This document shows positions 1 through 6,568 of a stretch of 10,389 bases of DNA, one piece after another. Both the position numbers and the translations under genes were made by a program. The stretch's first letter is position 1, and each line of letters opens with the position of its first letter. Origin of the DNA: Lentisphaeria bacterium UBA1829 (lineage in GTDB: Bacteria > Verrucomicrobiota > Lentisphaeria > Victivallales > UBA1829); contig DDJH01000216.1 in NCBI GenBank assembly GCA_002338895.1, positions 5,636 through 16,024 on the forward strand, read 5' to 3'. The notes below the pieces were generated by a model. That model was not told where the DNA came from. It was given only the letters and a program-made list of their open reading frames with translations, and ran no database searches.

Positions 1-732
1 TTCGGCGCGAAGGCGGCGCCGGGATACCACATGGCGAAACTGATTATCCGTCTGATCAACGCGGTGGGGGATGTCATCAACGCGGATCCCTTCATCGGGG
101 ACCGCCTGAAAGTCGTGTTCCTTCCGAACTACCGGGTTTCGCTTGCGGAAAAGATCATTCCCGCGGCGGACATTTCCGAGCAGATTTCGCTGGCCGGGAC
201 CGAAGCGTCCGGAACCAGCAACATGAAATTCGCTCTGAACGGTGCGCTGACCATCGGCACACTGGATGGAGCCAACGTCGAAATCTCCGAACAGGTCGGA
301 GCGGACAACATCTTCATCTTCGGCATGAATGTGGAGGAGGTGGAGGCGCTCCGGAAGAAGGGATACAATCCGCATACGGCGATCAACGCAAGTCCGTATC
401 TCAAACGGGCACTGGATCTGATCCAGAGCGATTTCTTCTCCCCGGCGAACCGCGGAGTCTTCCAGCCGCTCATCGACTCGATGAACTACGACTACTACAT
501 GGTCGCCGCCGACTTCGACTCCTATGCGAAAACGCAGGACAAGCTCGCTCAGCTCTACAAGGATCCGACGGAATGGACCCGGCGCTGCATTCACAACATC
601 GCCAACATGGGTCCCTTCTCCAGCGATCGCTCCATTCACGATTATGCGACAAAGATCTGGGATCTCCAGCCGGTTCCGGTGACCCTGCCCGCGTCGGACG
701 ATTTCCCGACGGCGGCCAAACCGAAAAACTGA
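1..732 (+). CDS. glgP: Glycogen/starch phosphorylase, C-terminal part (5' end outside window)
   Basis: This enzyme releases glucose-1-phosphate from the ends of glycogen or related alpha-1,4-glucans in the cytoplasm, using pyridoxal phosphate. The reading frame is open from base 1, so only the last 243 residues are present; the apparent ATG at 31 is internal. The visible part opens with the conserved [12 protein letters not shown] block. It then has the cofactor motif [10 protein letters not shown], whose lysine (residue 76 of the fragment, bases 226-228) forms the Schiff base with pyridoxal phosphate, followed by [15 protein letters not shown]. The usual family version of the cofactor motif reads GTGNMK, so serine replaces the second glycine here, a mild variant. 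The final 25 or so residues are a poorly conserved tail. A strong terminator follows 30 bases after the TGA stop, so this is the last gene of its transcript. The family assignment is very secure; which glucan it acts on cannot be told. Confidence 0.97.
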   Translation, partial: FGAKAAPGYHMAKLIIRLINAVGDVINADPFIGDRLKVVFLPNYRVSLAEKIIPAADISEQISLAGTEASGTSNMKFALNGALTIGTLDGANVEISEQVGADNIFIFGMNVEEVEALRKKGYNPHTAINASPYLKRALDLIQSDFFSPANRGVFQPLIDSMNYDYYMVAADFDSYAKTQDKLAQLYKDPTEWTRRCIHNIANMGPFSSDRSIHDYATKIWDLQPVPVTLPASDDFPTAAKPKN

Positions 733-762
733 TTGCCGGTTTCTCTTCTGCATCAACGCAGA

Positions 763-802
763 AACGGCACGGAAGAAGGAAAATCTTCCGTGCCGTTTTT
801 TT
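763..802 (+). terminator. Intrinsic terminator after glgP
   Basis: A perfect 14-bp stem (763-776 with 784-797) encloses a 7-base loop. It runs directly into a tract of seven T (796-802). It sits between the convergent glgP and M14 genes. Read leftward, the tract after the stem is only three T, so its main direction is rightward. Confidence 0.93.
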
Positions 803-819
803 CATTTCCGGACTTGTTG

Positions 820-1935
820 TTATCCGACATTCTCTTCCAGCACCGCCCGGATCGCACGGGCGATGGACGCGCCGAAGAGAAGCATGGATTCATGATCGAC
901 CGTCCGGGGACCGAAATTCGCAAACGGAATTTCCAGCGACTGCGCAAATCGGATAAACGGGAAACTCTGAACCCAGAGAGGCAGCGGCCTGCCCTGCTGA
1001 TAGTTCCGGGCATTGTTCCATTGCGATCCGAACGGGATGTGATCCATCTGCCGGAACGGCGTTTCGGGCGGTGCCTCCTTCTCCAGTTTCTGTCCGAAAA
1101 GTCTGCTTCCCCGGATGCTTTTCTCTCCCGGCCAGCCGACCAGGTAGGGGCGTTCGTTCGAGTTTCCGCCGCGAATCCAAGGACAGTGCAGATCCAGCAC
1201 AAAATCCGGTTTCATCTCCTCCACCAGCTTCTGCACCGCCCGGACTTCCGGATACAGAGGCTCCGGACCGTAATCCCGGGCATAGTCATGCGGACGGCGA
1301 TTCTTCCCCTGATCGCCATCCTCCACCCCGTCCTTGTCCACGAACGGGACGGCGCAGAGCAGGACATTTTCCCGGAAATTCCGTCCGAACGGCGTTTCCG
1401 CACAGACCTCCCGCAGGATTCCCTCCAGCGCATGGGTTGCCATCATCTCTCCGGCGTGATGGCGCGACGTCAACAGAACCCGGAACTTCGCATCCTCCTT
1501 CCCCACCTTCGCCATCTCCACATTGCGTCCTTTTCCTGACCGGCAAAGGATCCCGCTCTTCAGCTCCGGAGAGTTCATCTCGCAAAGGAAGCGCTCCCAG
1601 TCCTCCGCGAGGTACTGCATTCCCATGCAGAACTCCACCGTCTCTCCCCCTTCCCCGCAGAACCAGGAAAACTCCTGCGTTTCAGCATACCCCTCGGGAT
1701 GCAGCCATTTCCATTGAACCTCCCCCCGCCTGCGAAACGCCGGTCCGCGTGTCCCGACCCGATTCGGAGAAGCAAAGCGGAAACGGTAGACCCCCTCTTC
1801 CGGAAATTCCGCCCGAAACATCCAGTAGAACCAGTCTCCCTCCGTATCCCTCAGCTCCACATCAAGCAGAGCCTCTTTTCCCGAAATCGAGAGAAGCTGA
1901 ATGTTTCCTCCCGCAAGCTGATTGCTGATTCTCAT
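820..1935 (-). CDS. M14-family zinc carboxypeptidase-like protein (CCP/Nna1-like layout)
   Basis: The product (371 residues) looks like a zinc metallopeptidase of family M14, which removes C-terminal residues or side-chain amide groups. The first 120 residues are rich in aromatics and beta strands (WFYWMF, VYRFRF, WKWL) and recall the N-terminal domain that precedes the catalytic domain in cytosolic carboxypeptidases. The catalytic part shows the zinc motif HAGE (H160, E163), a VPFVDKDGVEDGD stretch where the family has its P-x-x-N-x-DG region, the third zinc ligand in DLHC (H250), and a likely general-base glutamate in SLEIPFA (E335). No signal peptide is seen, so it is probably cytoplasmic. 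The frame stays open further upstream, but the ATG at 1935 has a GGGG ribosome site at 8 bases, whereas the in-frame ATG at 1956 has none, and a longer form would run into the promoter. It is a single gene, convergent with glgP. The substrate is unknown; an amidase or peptidoglycan-peptide role is also possible. Confidence 0.82.
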   Translation of the reverse strand: MRISNQLAGGNIQLLSISGKEALLDVELRDTEGDWFYWMFRAEFPEEGVYRFRFASPNRVGTRGPAFRRRGEVQWKWLHPEGYAETQEFSWFCGEGGETVEFCMGMQYLAEDWERFLCEMNSPELKSGILCRSGKGRNVEMAKVGKEDAKFRVLLTSRHHAGEMMATHALEGILREVCAETPFGRNFRENVLLCAVPFVDKDGVEDGDQGKNRRPHDYARDYGPEPLYPEVRAVQKLVEEMKPDFVLDLHCPWIRGGNSNERPYLVGWPGEKSIRGSRLFGQKLEKEAPPETPFRQMDHIPFGSQWNNARNYQQGRPLPLWVQSFPFIRFAQSLEIPFANFGPRTVDHESMLLFGASIARAIRAVLEENVG

Positions 1936-1970
1936 TGCAAAATCCCCTTTTTTCATTCGCAGCCAATCCC

Positions 1971-1999
1971 GTCTTCCGCTCCTCCGGGGAACGGAAGAC
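1971..1999 (-). other. Inverted repeat in the leader of the M14 gene
   Basis: A perfect 8-bp inverted repeat, CGGAAGAC (1992-1999) and GTCTTCCG (1971-1978), encloses a 13-base loop. It lies between the predicted promoter and the start codon, so it would form a hairpin in the 5' untranslated leader. No T tract follows, so it is not a terminator. It could be an mRNA stability element or an operator. Confidence 0.4.
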
Positions 2000-2011
2000 C
2001 CTTCGTACGAT

Positions 2012-2039
2012 AAAATAGATCTCGGCAGAGGAAAATCAA
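2012..2039 (-). promoter_or_regulatory. Candidate sigma70-type promoter for the M14 gene
   Basis: Reading leftward, TTGATT (2039-2034) is followed after 16 bases by TATTTT (2017-2012). Transcription would begin near 2005, giving a leader of about 70 bases. It lies just downstream of the tRNA terminator, as expected for an independent transcript. Confidence 0.55.
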
Positions 2040-2046
2040 GAGAAGG

Positions 2047-2077
2047 AAAAAACAAAAAACCCCGCAGCAGCGCGGGG
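2047..2077 (-). terminator. Intrinsic terminator after the tRNA gene
   Basis: Reading leftward, the stem GCGGGG-type arms (2072-2077 with 2060-2065) form 6 GC pairs around a 6-base loop. They are followed by T6, one G and T6 (bases 2059-2047). It begins 15 bases after the tRNA 3' end. Confidence 0.88.
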
Positions 2078-2091
2078 TGAAACTTCAAAAG

Positions 2092-2166
2092 TGGTGGCTG
2101 CTGCCGGGATTGAACCAGCGACCAATGGATTATGATTCCAGTGCTCTACCGCTGAGCTAAGCAGCC
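2092..2166 (-). tRNA. tRNA-Met (anticodon CAT), CCA encoded
   Basis: The cloverleaf folds well. There is a perfect 7-bp acceptor stem (2166-2160 with 2102-2096), a D stem GCTC/GAGC, an anticodon loop ATCATAA giving CAT, a T stem GCTGG/CCGGC with TTCAATC in the loop, discriminator A and an encoded CCA (2094-2092). The anticodon stem has four good pairs and an apparent C27-U43 mismatch at its outer end. CAT is shared by initiator Met, elongator Met and the lysidine-modified Ile tRNA. The acceptor stem is fully paired at position 1-72, unlike a typical bacterial initiator. The C4-G69 and C5-G68 pairs used by E. coli TilS are absent, so elongator Met is favoured over Ile2. Confidence 0.9.
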
Positions 2167-2184
2167 TTGCCTTTGGTGTTGCTT

Positions 2185-2212
2185 AATATAACCTCTCCGA
2201 AGGAAATTGCAA
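2185..2212 (-). promoter_or_regulatory. Promoter for the tRNA gene
   Basis: Reading leftward, TTGCAA (2212-2207), a 16-base spacer and TATATT (2190-2185) match a sigma70-type promoter. The start would lie near 2178, about 12 bases before the mature tRNA 5' end, a normal distance. Confidence 0.65.
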
Positions 2213-2220
2213 GTGGAAAA

Positions 2221-2321
2221 TCCGAAAAAAAACGACGTTTTTCCAAGAGGAAAGAAACGTTTCCCGGAGAAACGGAAACTCCCGGAGGAAAAGAGGGATG
2301 AATTCCGAGTTTTTCCGGGAG
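2221..2321 (-). terminator. Hairpin-rich 3' region after the PilT gene, possible terminator
   Basis: Between the pilT stop and the tRNA promoter lie several dyads. An 8-bp stem CTCCCGGA/TCCGGGAG (2314-2321 with 2279-2286) is extended by an A4/T4 pairing across a 2-base bulge. A 6-bp stem CGTTTC/GAAACG (2258-2263 and 2269-2274) has a 5-base loop. A run of eight T on the leftward strand (2232-2225) follows a weak A/T-rich stem. The first stem is followed only by TTTCC, so none is a textbook terminator, though together they probably end the pilus-ATPase transcript. Confidence 0.4.
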
Positions 2322-2328
2322 AAGCGGA

Positions 2329-3384
2329 TCAATCCAGATAATCCACGAAGAGCTTCTTGTCGCTGGCCTTCATGTACGCTTCCTCGGCGGAGATGACGTC
2401 GTTCATGAACAGCTCCTTCAGTCCGCCGTCCATGCTGCGCATCCCCATTCCCTTGTTTGCCTCGATGATGGTCCGGATATTGGAGATCTGCCCTTCGCGG
2501 ATGGTGTTCGGGAGACCCTCGGTCCAGAGGAGGATTTCGTGACAGGCCACACGTCCGCCGGCCTTCTTGCGGCAGAGCAGCTGCGAAACGACCGCCTGAA
2601 GACATTCCGCCAGCATCGTCCGGATCTGCGCCTGTTCATTGGCGGGAAACGCATCGATGATACGGTCGATGGTCTTCGGAGCATTGTTGGTATGCAGCGT
2701 GGCAAAGACGAGCATTCCCATCGCGGCGCAGGTCAGGGCCAGACGGATGGTTTCCATTTCACGCATCTCACCGATCAGCACGATGTCCGGGTCGGAACGC
2801 ATCGCCCCGCGCAGTGCGATCGGGAAGGAGCGGCTGTGGATGCCGACTTCCCGGTGGACGATCGTGCAGTTCTTGTTCTGATGCACGAACTCGATCGGGT
2901 CCTCAATGGTGATGATGTGCCGTTTCATGGTGTCGTTGATGAAGTCGATCATGGCGGCGAGCGTGGTGGATTTTCCGGAACCGGTCGGGCCGGTCACAAG
3001 GACAAGCCCGCTCTTGATGTTGCAGATATCCTTCAAGATCTCCGGAAGACGGAGATCGGAGATGGTCAGAATCTTGCTGGGAATCTGACGGAGCACCGCG
3101 GCCTGTCCGTAATAGTTGTACATGTAGTTGCAGCGGAAGCGGGCGAGGCCGGGAATTTCATAGGCGAAGTCCAGGTCGTGCCGTTCCAGATAGGTATCCC
3201 AGCGGTCGGCGGGCAGACAGATCTCCCGCAGCATTTTCTCCATAAATTCCGGCGTCAGAATGAAATCATTGGCCGGCCTCAGATTTCCGCTGATCCGGTA
3301 CTTCGCCGGATAGTTGATCGAAAGATGCAGGTCGGAGCCCTTGAGACTCAGCATTTCTCTCAGATAATCATCAATAATGGGCAT
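2329..3384 (-). CDS. pilT: Type IV pilus retraction ATPase PilT
   Basis: This is a secretion-type hexameric ATPase that powers pilus retraction (twitching, DNA uptake or surface sensing) at the cytoplasmic face of the inner membrane. Its 351 residues match the usual PilT length. The N-terminal PAS-like domain carries GSDLHLS (residues 16-22). The motor domain has a Walker A GPTGSGKST (132-140, K138), Asp box TIEDPIE (159-165), Walker B DIVLIGEM (200-207, E206) and His box TLHT (H231). The C-terminal region aligned to the PilT AIRNLIRE motif reads GLPNTIRE (290-297), so the last residues are kept but the first arginine is a proline. The ATG at 3384 has AAGGA 9 bases upstream. It lies 17 bases after the stop of the other PilT-family gene and is surely co-transcribed with it. 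No other pilus gene is in the window. Confidence 0.94.
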   Translation of the reverse strand: MPIIDDYLREMLSLKGSDLHLSINYPAKYRISGNLRPANDFILTPEFMEKMLREICLPADRWDTYLERHDLDFAYEIPGLARFRCNYMYNYYGQAAVLRQIPSKILTISDLRLPEILKDICNIKSGLVLVTGPTGSGKSTTLAAMIDFINDTMKRHIITIEDPIEFVHQNKNCTIVHREVGIHSRSFPIALRGAMRSDPDIVLIGEMREMETIRLALTCAAMGMLVFATLHTNNAPKTIDRIIDAFPANEQAQIRTMLAECLQAVVSQLLCRKKAGGRVACHEILLWTEGLPNTIREGQISNIRTIIEANKGMGMRSMDGGLKELFMNDVISAEEAYMKASDKKLFVDYLD

Positions 3385-3401
3385 GATTCAGATTCCTTCT
3401 G

Positions 3402-4871
3402 TTATTTCTTTTTCCTTGCAGCCACCAGCTTCTTGGCTTCTTCCACGGCAACGATCTTCTTGAGCTGGTCGATAATGGACGAATCCTTCATGTTGGCAAG
3501 CGCCGTTTCGTAGGTGATATGTCCGGCCTTGAACTTCTCCAGCAGATTCTGGTCGAGCGTGCACATGCCCGCTTTGCTTCCGATCTGCATTGTGGCCTTC
3601 AGCTGATAGGTCTTTCCTTCGCTGATCAGATTCGCCACCGCGATGGTGTTGATCAGCAGTTCGTACGCGATCGTGAGTCCGCCGTTGGCCGCCGGAAGCA
3701 GACGCTGACAGATGATGCCGCGCAGACTTCCCGAAGTCATCGCCCGGATCTGCGGCTGCTGAGAGGGCGGAAACACGTCCAGCACGCGGTTCAGAGTATT
3801 TCCGGCATCGCAGGTGTGGAGCGTTCCGATCACCAGGTGTCCGGTTTCGGAAGCCGTGATCGCGTTTTCAATGGTTTCCAAGTCGTGCATTTCTCCGATC
3901 ACGATGATGTCCGGGTCTTCACGGAGGGCGGCTTTCAGCGCCGCGTGATAGTTGTTCGTGCAGGTGCCGATCTCTCTCTGGGTGATCTGGCACCCCTTGG
4001 AGGTCTGCACAATTTCGATCGGGTCCTCCACGGTGATCACATGGTCCTGCCGGGTGTTGTTCGCCACTTCGACCATGGAGGCAAGGGTCGTGGTCTTGCC
4101 CGAACCGAGAGGACCGGTCACCAGAATCAGGCCGTTGTTGTAGTCCAGGAGACGGCGGATGTTCTTTGCGTCATCCGGCAGGAATCCCAGCTCCTCCAGC
4201 GTCATGATCTTGTCCGGGACCAGTCGGTACGCGCCGGACATTCCGTCCTTATGGAACATCAGCGCCGTTCGGAAGCGCGCCTTGCCGATCTGCAGACCGA
4301 TGCTCATATCCTGCGATTTGCGGAACTGCTCCCGCTGCTCCTCGCTCAGAAGCGCCATATTCAGACGGACCACATCCTCATCCGGCATCACCCATTCCGG
4401 GTCGATCCGCTCCAGAAGAAGATTTTTCCGGATGAACATCGGCGCGTTGGAGGAGAGATGCAGATCGGATGCGCCGTAAACCCGCAGTGCCAGAAGCAGT
4501 TTCCGCATGGTTGCCGCAACCTCTTCATCGCTCATCTGCGAGACGTTGCGCAGACTCGGGATCTCTCCGTCCTGATACTCCTCCTCGGTCACCGCGGGAG
4601 CCTCCTGCGCGATTTCCGATTTTCCCCAGTCGGGCACCGCTCCGGATGCGGCCTGCTGCTGAGCAAATTCGATCACCTGCTCCAGCTGAGTCGCCCAGTT
4701 CTGCGCCTCCTCCTGCGACATTCCGGCGCAAAGACGATTCAGCACTTCCTGAGCGTATGTCATCAGATCGGGCTCACCGCCCAGCGACTGATTGATCTGC
4801 ATTCCCTGATCATAGGTCATAATCTGGTTGTCGACCAGGGTTTTCAAAAACCATTGCGAATCCAACTGCAT
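3402..4871 (-). CDS. PilT/PilU-family ATPase with N-terminal extension
   Basis: This 489-residue protein is a second pilus-motor ATPase, first gene of a two-gene operon with pilT. Residues 1-125 are an extension absent from ordinary PilT. It is helical at first (WFLKTLVDNQIMTYDQGMQ), recalling the helical N-domains of GspE/PilB ATPases, then Q/A/E-rich and probably flexible. After it comes GASDLHLS (133-140), Walker A GPLGSGKT (253-260, K259), Asp box VEDPIE (281-286), Walker B DIIVIGE (321-327, E327) and His box TLHT (350-353). All core catalytic residues are present, so it should hydrolyse ATP. Two departures from PilT stand out: GEMHD instead of GEMRD, and AVANLISE (411-418) where PilT has AIRNLIRE. 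The tail ends in a lysine-rich stretch. The ATG at 4871 has a strong GGAAGGAG ribosome site 9 bases upstream. It may act as a PilU-like accessory motor; that role is inference. Confidence 0.9.
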   Translation of the reverse strand: MQLDSQWFLKTLVDNQIMTYDQGMQINQSLGGEPDLMTYAQEVLNRLCAGMSQEEAQNWATQLEQVIEFAQQQAASGAVPDWGKSEIAQEAPAVTEEEYQDGEIPSLRNVSQMSDEEVAATMRKLLLALRVYGASDLHLSSNAPMFIRKNLLLERIDPEWVMPDEDVVRLNMALLSEEQREQFRKSQDMSIGLQIGKARFRTALMFHKDGMSGAYRLVPDKIMTLEELGFLPDDAKNIRRLLDYNNGLILVTGPLGSGKTTTLASMVEVANNTRQDHVITVEDPIEIVQTSKGCQITQREIGTCTNNYHAALKAALREDPDIIVIGEMHDLETIENAITASETGHLVIGTLHTCDAGNTLNRVLDVFPPSQQPQIRAMTSGSLRGIICQRLLPAANGGLTIAYELLINTIAVANLISEGKTYQLKATMQIGSKAGMCTLDQNLLEKFKAGHITYETALANMKDSSIIDQLKKIVAVEEAKKLVAARKKK

Positions 4872-4916
4872 ATCCTGCGACTCCTTCCTGAACTTCTCCC
4901 CCTGCCACAGGAAAGA

Positions 4917-4945
4917 AAGATAAAAGCGATCTTTTGTTTTTTCAA
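4917..4945 (-). promoter_or_regulatory. Promoter of the two-gene PilT operon
   Basis: Reading leftward, TTGAAA (4945-4940), a 17-base spacer and TATCTT (4922-4917) make a good sigma70-type promoter. It lies in the gap after the polyferredoxin gene. Transcription would start near 4910, about 38 bases before the ATG at 4871. Confidence 0.68.
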
Positions 4946-4995
4946 ATCAGAAATGTAGAAATTTCCGTTATTTTCCATTTTCCCTGTTCTGTCCG

Positions 4996-6324
4996 TCAGG
5001 ACGGCAGCAGGGTCTGTTCCTCGACCTCGCGGATCACCATTGCCTTCTCCGGCGCCGGACAGACCAGCTGACACGCTCCGCATCCGATGCACAGCGACGC
5101 ATTCAGTTTCGGCGCCCCCGTCCGACGCAGCGTCACCGCCCTGGTCGGACACGCCTTTGCGCACCGTCCGCACGGCGTTCCCTCCTGGAACACAATACAG
5201 TTTTTCGGCAGGAACTGCGCCTCCGCAATCCGGGTTTTTCTCTTCTCTTCCAGACTCAGCGGACGAATCGCGCCCGTCGGACACACCTGCGAACACCGAT
5301 GACAGTCAAACCGGCACGCCCCCTTCGAAAGATCCAGCGATACCGGTCCCGCCCCGTATTCCGCCGGCCGGATAATCTTTGCCGGACAGTTTGCCGTGCA
5401 CAGCTGACACCCCGTGCACCGGGCGGCGAACCGCACCGCATTTCCCGCTCCGGGCGGCAGAATCCGGAAGCGTCCCGCGAAAGCCGCCAGTTTTCCCATT
5501 CCCGCCTTTGCCAGAGCGAATCCGCCCGCGAGTCCGACCAGCAGCGCTCCGCCACCCCGCAGAAACGCCCGGCGCGACGCATCAAACGCCATCGTCTTCT
5601 TCTCCGGCCGCACCAGATGAATCCCGTGCAGCGGACACGACGACACACAATTCATGCATCGCACGCACCGTTCATTGTCGATCGTTCCCGCCTCCAGATC
5701 AATACACCCGGACGGGCACTCGCCGACACATTTCCCGCAGCGGACACATTTCCCCGTAATCCGGAGCCGATAAACACCATGCCCCGCAATCAGCCCGAGC
5801 AAAGTCCCGACCGGGCAGAGCGCCACGCAGTAAAACCTTCTTCTCCACACCCCCAGCGTCAGCACGATCAGAAACGGCGCCAGCGCTCCGATGGAAAACG
5901 ACACCGCGATCCGTCCGGTGATCGAATACGGATCCAGCAGGAAAAATCCGACGCTCCACCCCGCGATCAGCATTCCATACACCACCCCCGCCACGACATA
6001 CCGGACCAGCGCCGCATTCTTCTCAAACGCCTTTCTCCTGCGGAACACAAACGCCGCCACATCCTGCAGAATCCCCAGCGGACAGAACACCGCACAGTAG
6101 AACCTTCCGAACACGAATGTCACCACCGCGATTCCGATCAGCGCCGCCAGACTCCCCGCGGAGAACGCCGTGCACACACTCAGCAGCGACGGTCCGAACT
6201 GCACATGCAGAAATTCCGCTCCCACTCCCGCCATTCCGGAAAATGCCGCCGCCGTCGCGACCAGGAACAGCCCCGCCGCAATTTTTCGAATTGTTTTTCC
6301 TTTTATCCTCTTTATTTCCCACAC
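4996..6324 (-). CDS. NapH-NapG-like fusion: membrane polyferredoxin
   Basis: This 442-residue membrane protein probably relays electrons from the quinone pool through iron-sulfur clusters. The N-terminal half has several hydrophobic helices (from about residue 14 on) and two CX3CP motifs (C77/C81 and C166/C170) typical of NapH/NosR/RdxA-type proteins, then two CX2CX2CX3CP [4Fe-4S] motifs (193-203, 220-230). A twin-arginine motif SRRAFLRGG begins at 250 and a hydrophobic segment follows. Four more cysteine motifs (303-313, 337-348, 376-392, 412-422) then match the NapG pattern. It therefore reads as NapH fused to NapG. No nitrate or nitrite reductase genes adjoin it, so its partner is unknown. 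The frame is open to a GTG at 6396, but a promoter covers 6352-6381, so the GTG at 6324 (GGAG 11 bases upstream) is the better start; this choice is tentative. Confidence 0.87.
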   Translation of the reverse strand: MWEIKRIKGKTIRKIAAGLFLVATAAAFSGMAGVGAEFLHVQFGPSLLSVCTAFSAGSLAALIGIAVVTFVFGRFYCAVFCPLGILQDVAAFVFRRRKAFEKNAALVRYVVAGVVYGMLIAGWSVGFFLLDPYSITGRIAVSFSIGALAPFLIVLTLGVWRRRFYCVALCPVGTLLGLIAGHGVYRLRITGKCVRCGKCVGECPSGCIDLEAGTIDNERCVRCMNCVSSCPLHGIHLVRPEKKTMAFDASRRAFLRGGGALLVGLAGGFALAKAGMGKLAAFAGRFRILPPGAGNAVRFAARCTGCQLCTANCPAKIIRPAEYGAGPVSLDLSKGACRFDCHRCSQVCPTGAIRPLSLEEKRKTRIAEAQFLPKNCIVFQEGTPCGRCAKACPTRAVTLRRTGAPKLNASLCIGCGACQLVCPAPEKAMVIREVEEQTLLPS

Positions 6325-6351
6325 TCCGTCATTTTCTCCACGTTTTGCGGT

Positions 6352-6381
6352 AAAATACACCCCGGAGGGGCGGGAAGTCAA
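6352..6381 (-). promoter_or_regulatory. Promoter of the polyferredoxin gene
   Basis: Reading leftward, TTGACT (6381-6376), an 18-base spacer and TATTTT (6357-6352) fit a sigma70-type promoter, with a start near 6345. It sits inside the longest open frame of the gene and supports the GTG start at 6324. Confidence 0.6.
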
Positions 6382-6469
6382 ACGCGGATCCCCCACTTTT
6401 TTTCAAAAATTCCGTGGAAAATTCCCGCGAAGTCCCCGTCTGCCGGTTTTAAAATCCGCCAAACAAAGT

Positions 6470-6475
6470 TATATT
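6470..6475 (+). promoter_or_regulatory. Candidate -10 element for the oxidoreductase operon
   Basis: TATATT lies about 94 bases before the ATG at 6569, in the divergent intergenic region. Only a weak -35 (TTTTAA, 17 bases upstream) accompanies it, so an activator may be needed or the promoter may lie elsewhere. Confidence 0.35.
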
Positions 6476-6568
6476 ACCCTGTTCCATAGAGATGTGCATC
6501 AGAACAAACCGCAAACACAGAGTGCGGAAAAAAAACATCAAACTTTGCCTGGAGGCAGCAGCGCGAAA

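Noticed and set aside
1071..1928. Open frame of 285 codons on the plus strand
   Set aside because: Proline/serine-rich shadow antisense to the M14 gene, with no domain.
1936..2088. N-terminal extension of the M14 protein to the far upstream start
   Set aside because: It would run through the tRNA terminator, the promoter and the leader, and has no ribosome site.
2092..2166. tRNA as an attachment site of an integrated element
   Set aside because: No integrase, phage gene or direct repeat of the tRNA 3' end is seen in the window.
3519..4958. Open frame of 479 codons on the plus strand
   Set aside because: It is the antisense shadow of the 489-residue PilT-family gene, rich in H, R, Q and L, with no recognisable domain.
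6325..6396. Longer start (GTG at 6396) for the polyferredoxin
   Set aside because: The extra 24 residues are encoded over a good promoter and have no ribosome site.
5299..6489. Open frame of 396 codons on the plus strand
   Set aside because: R/Q/H-rich shadow antisense to the polyferredoxin gene, whose cysteine motifs are unmistakable.
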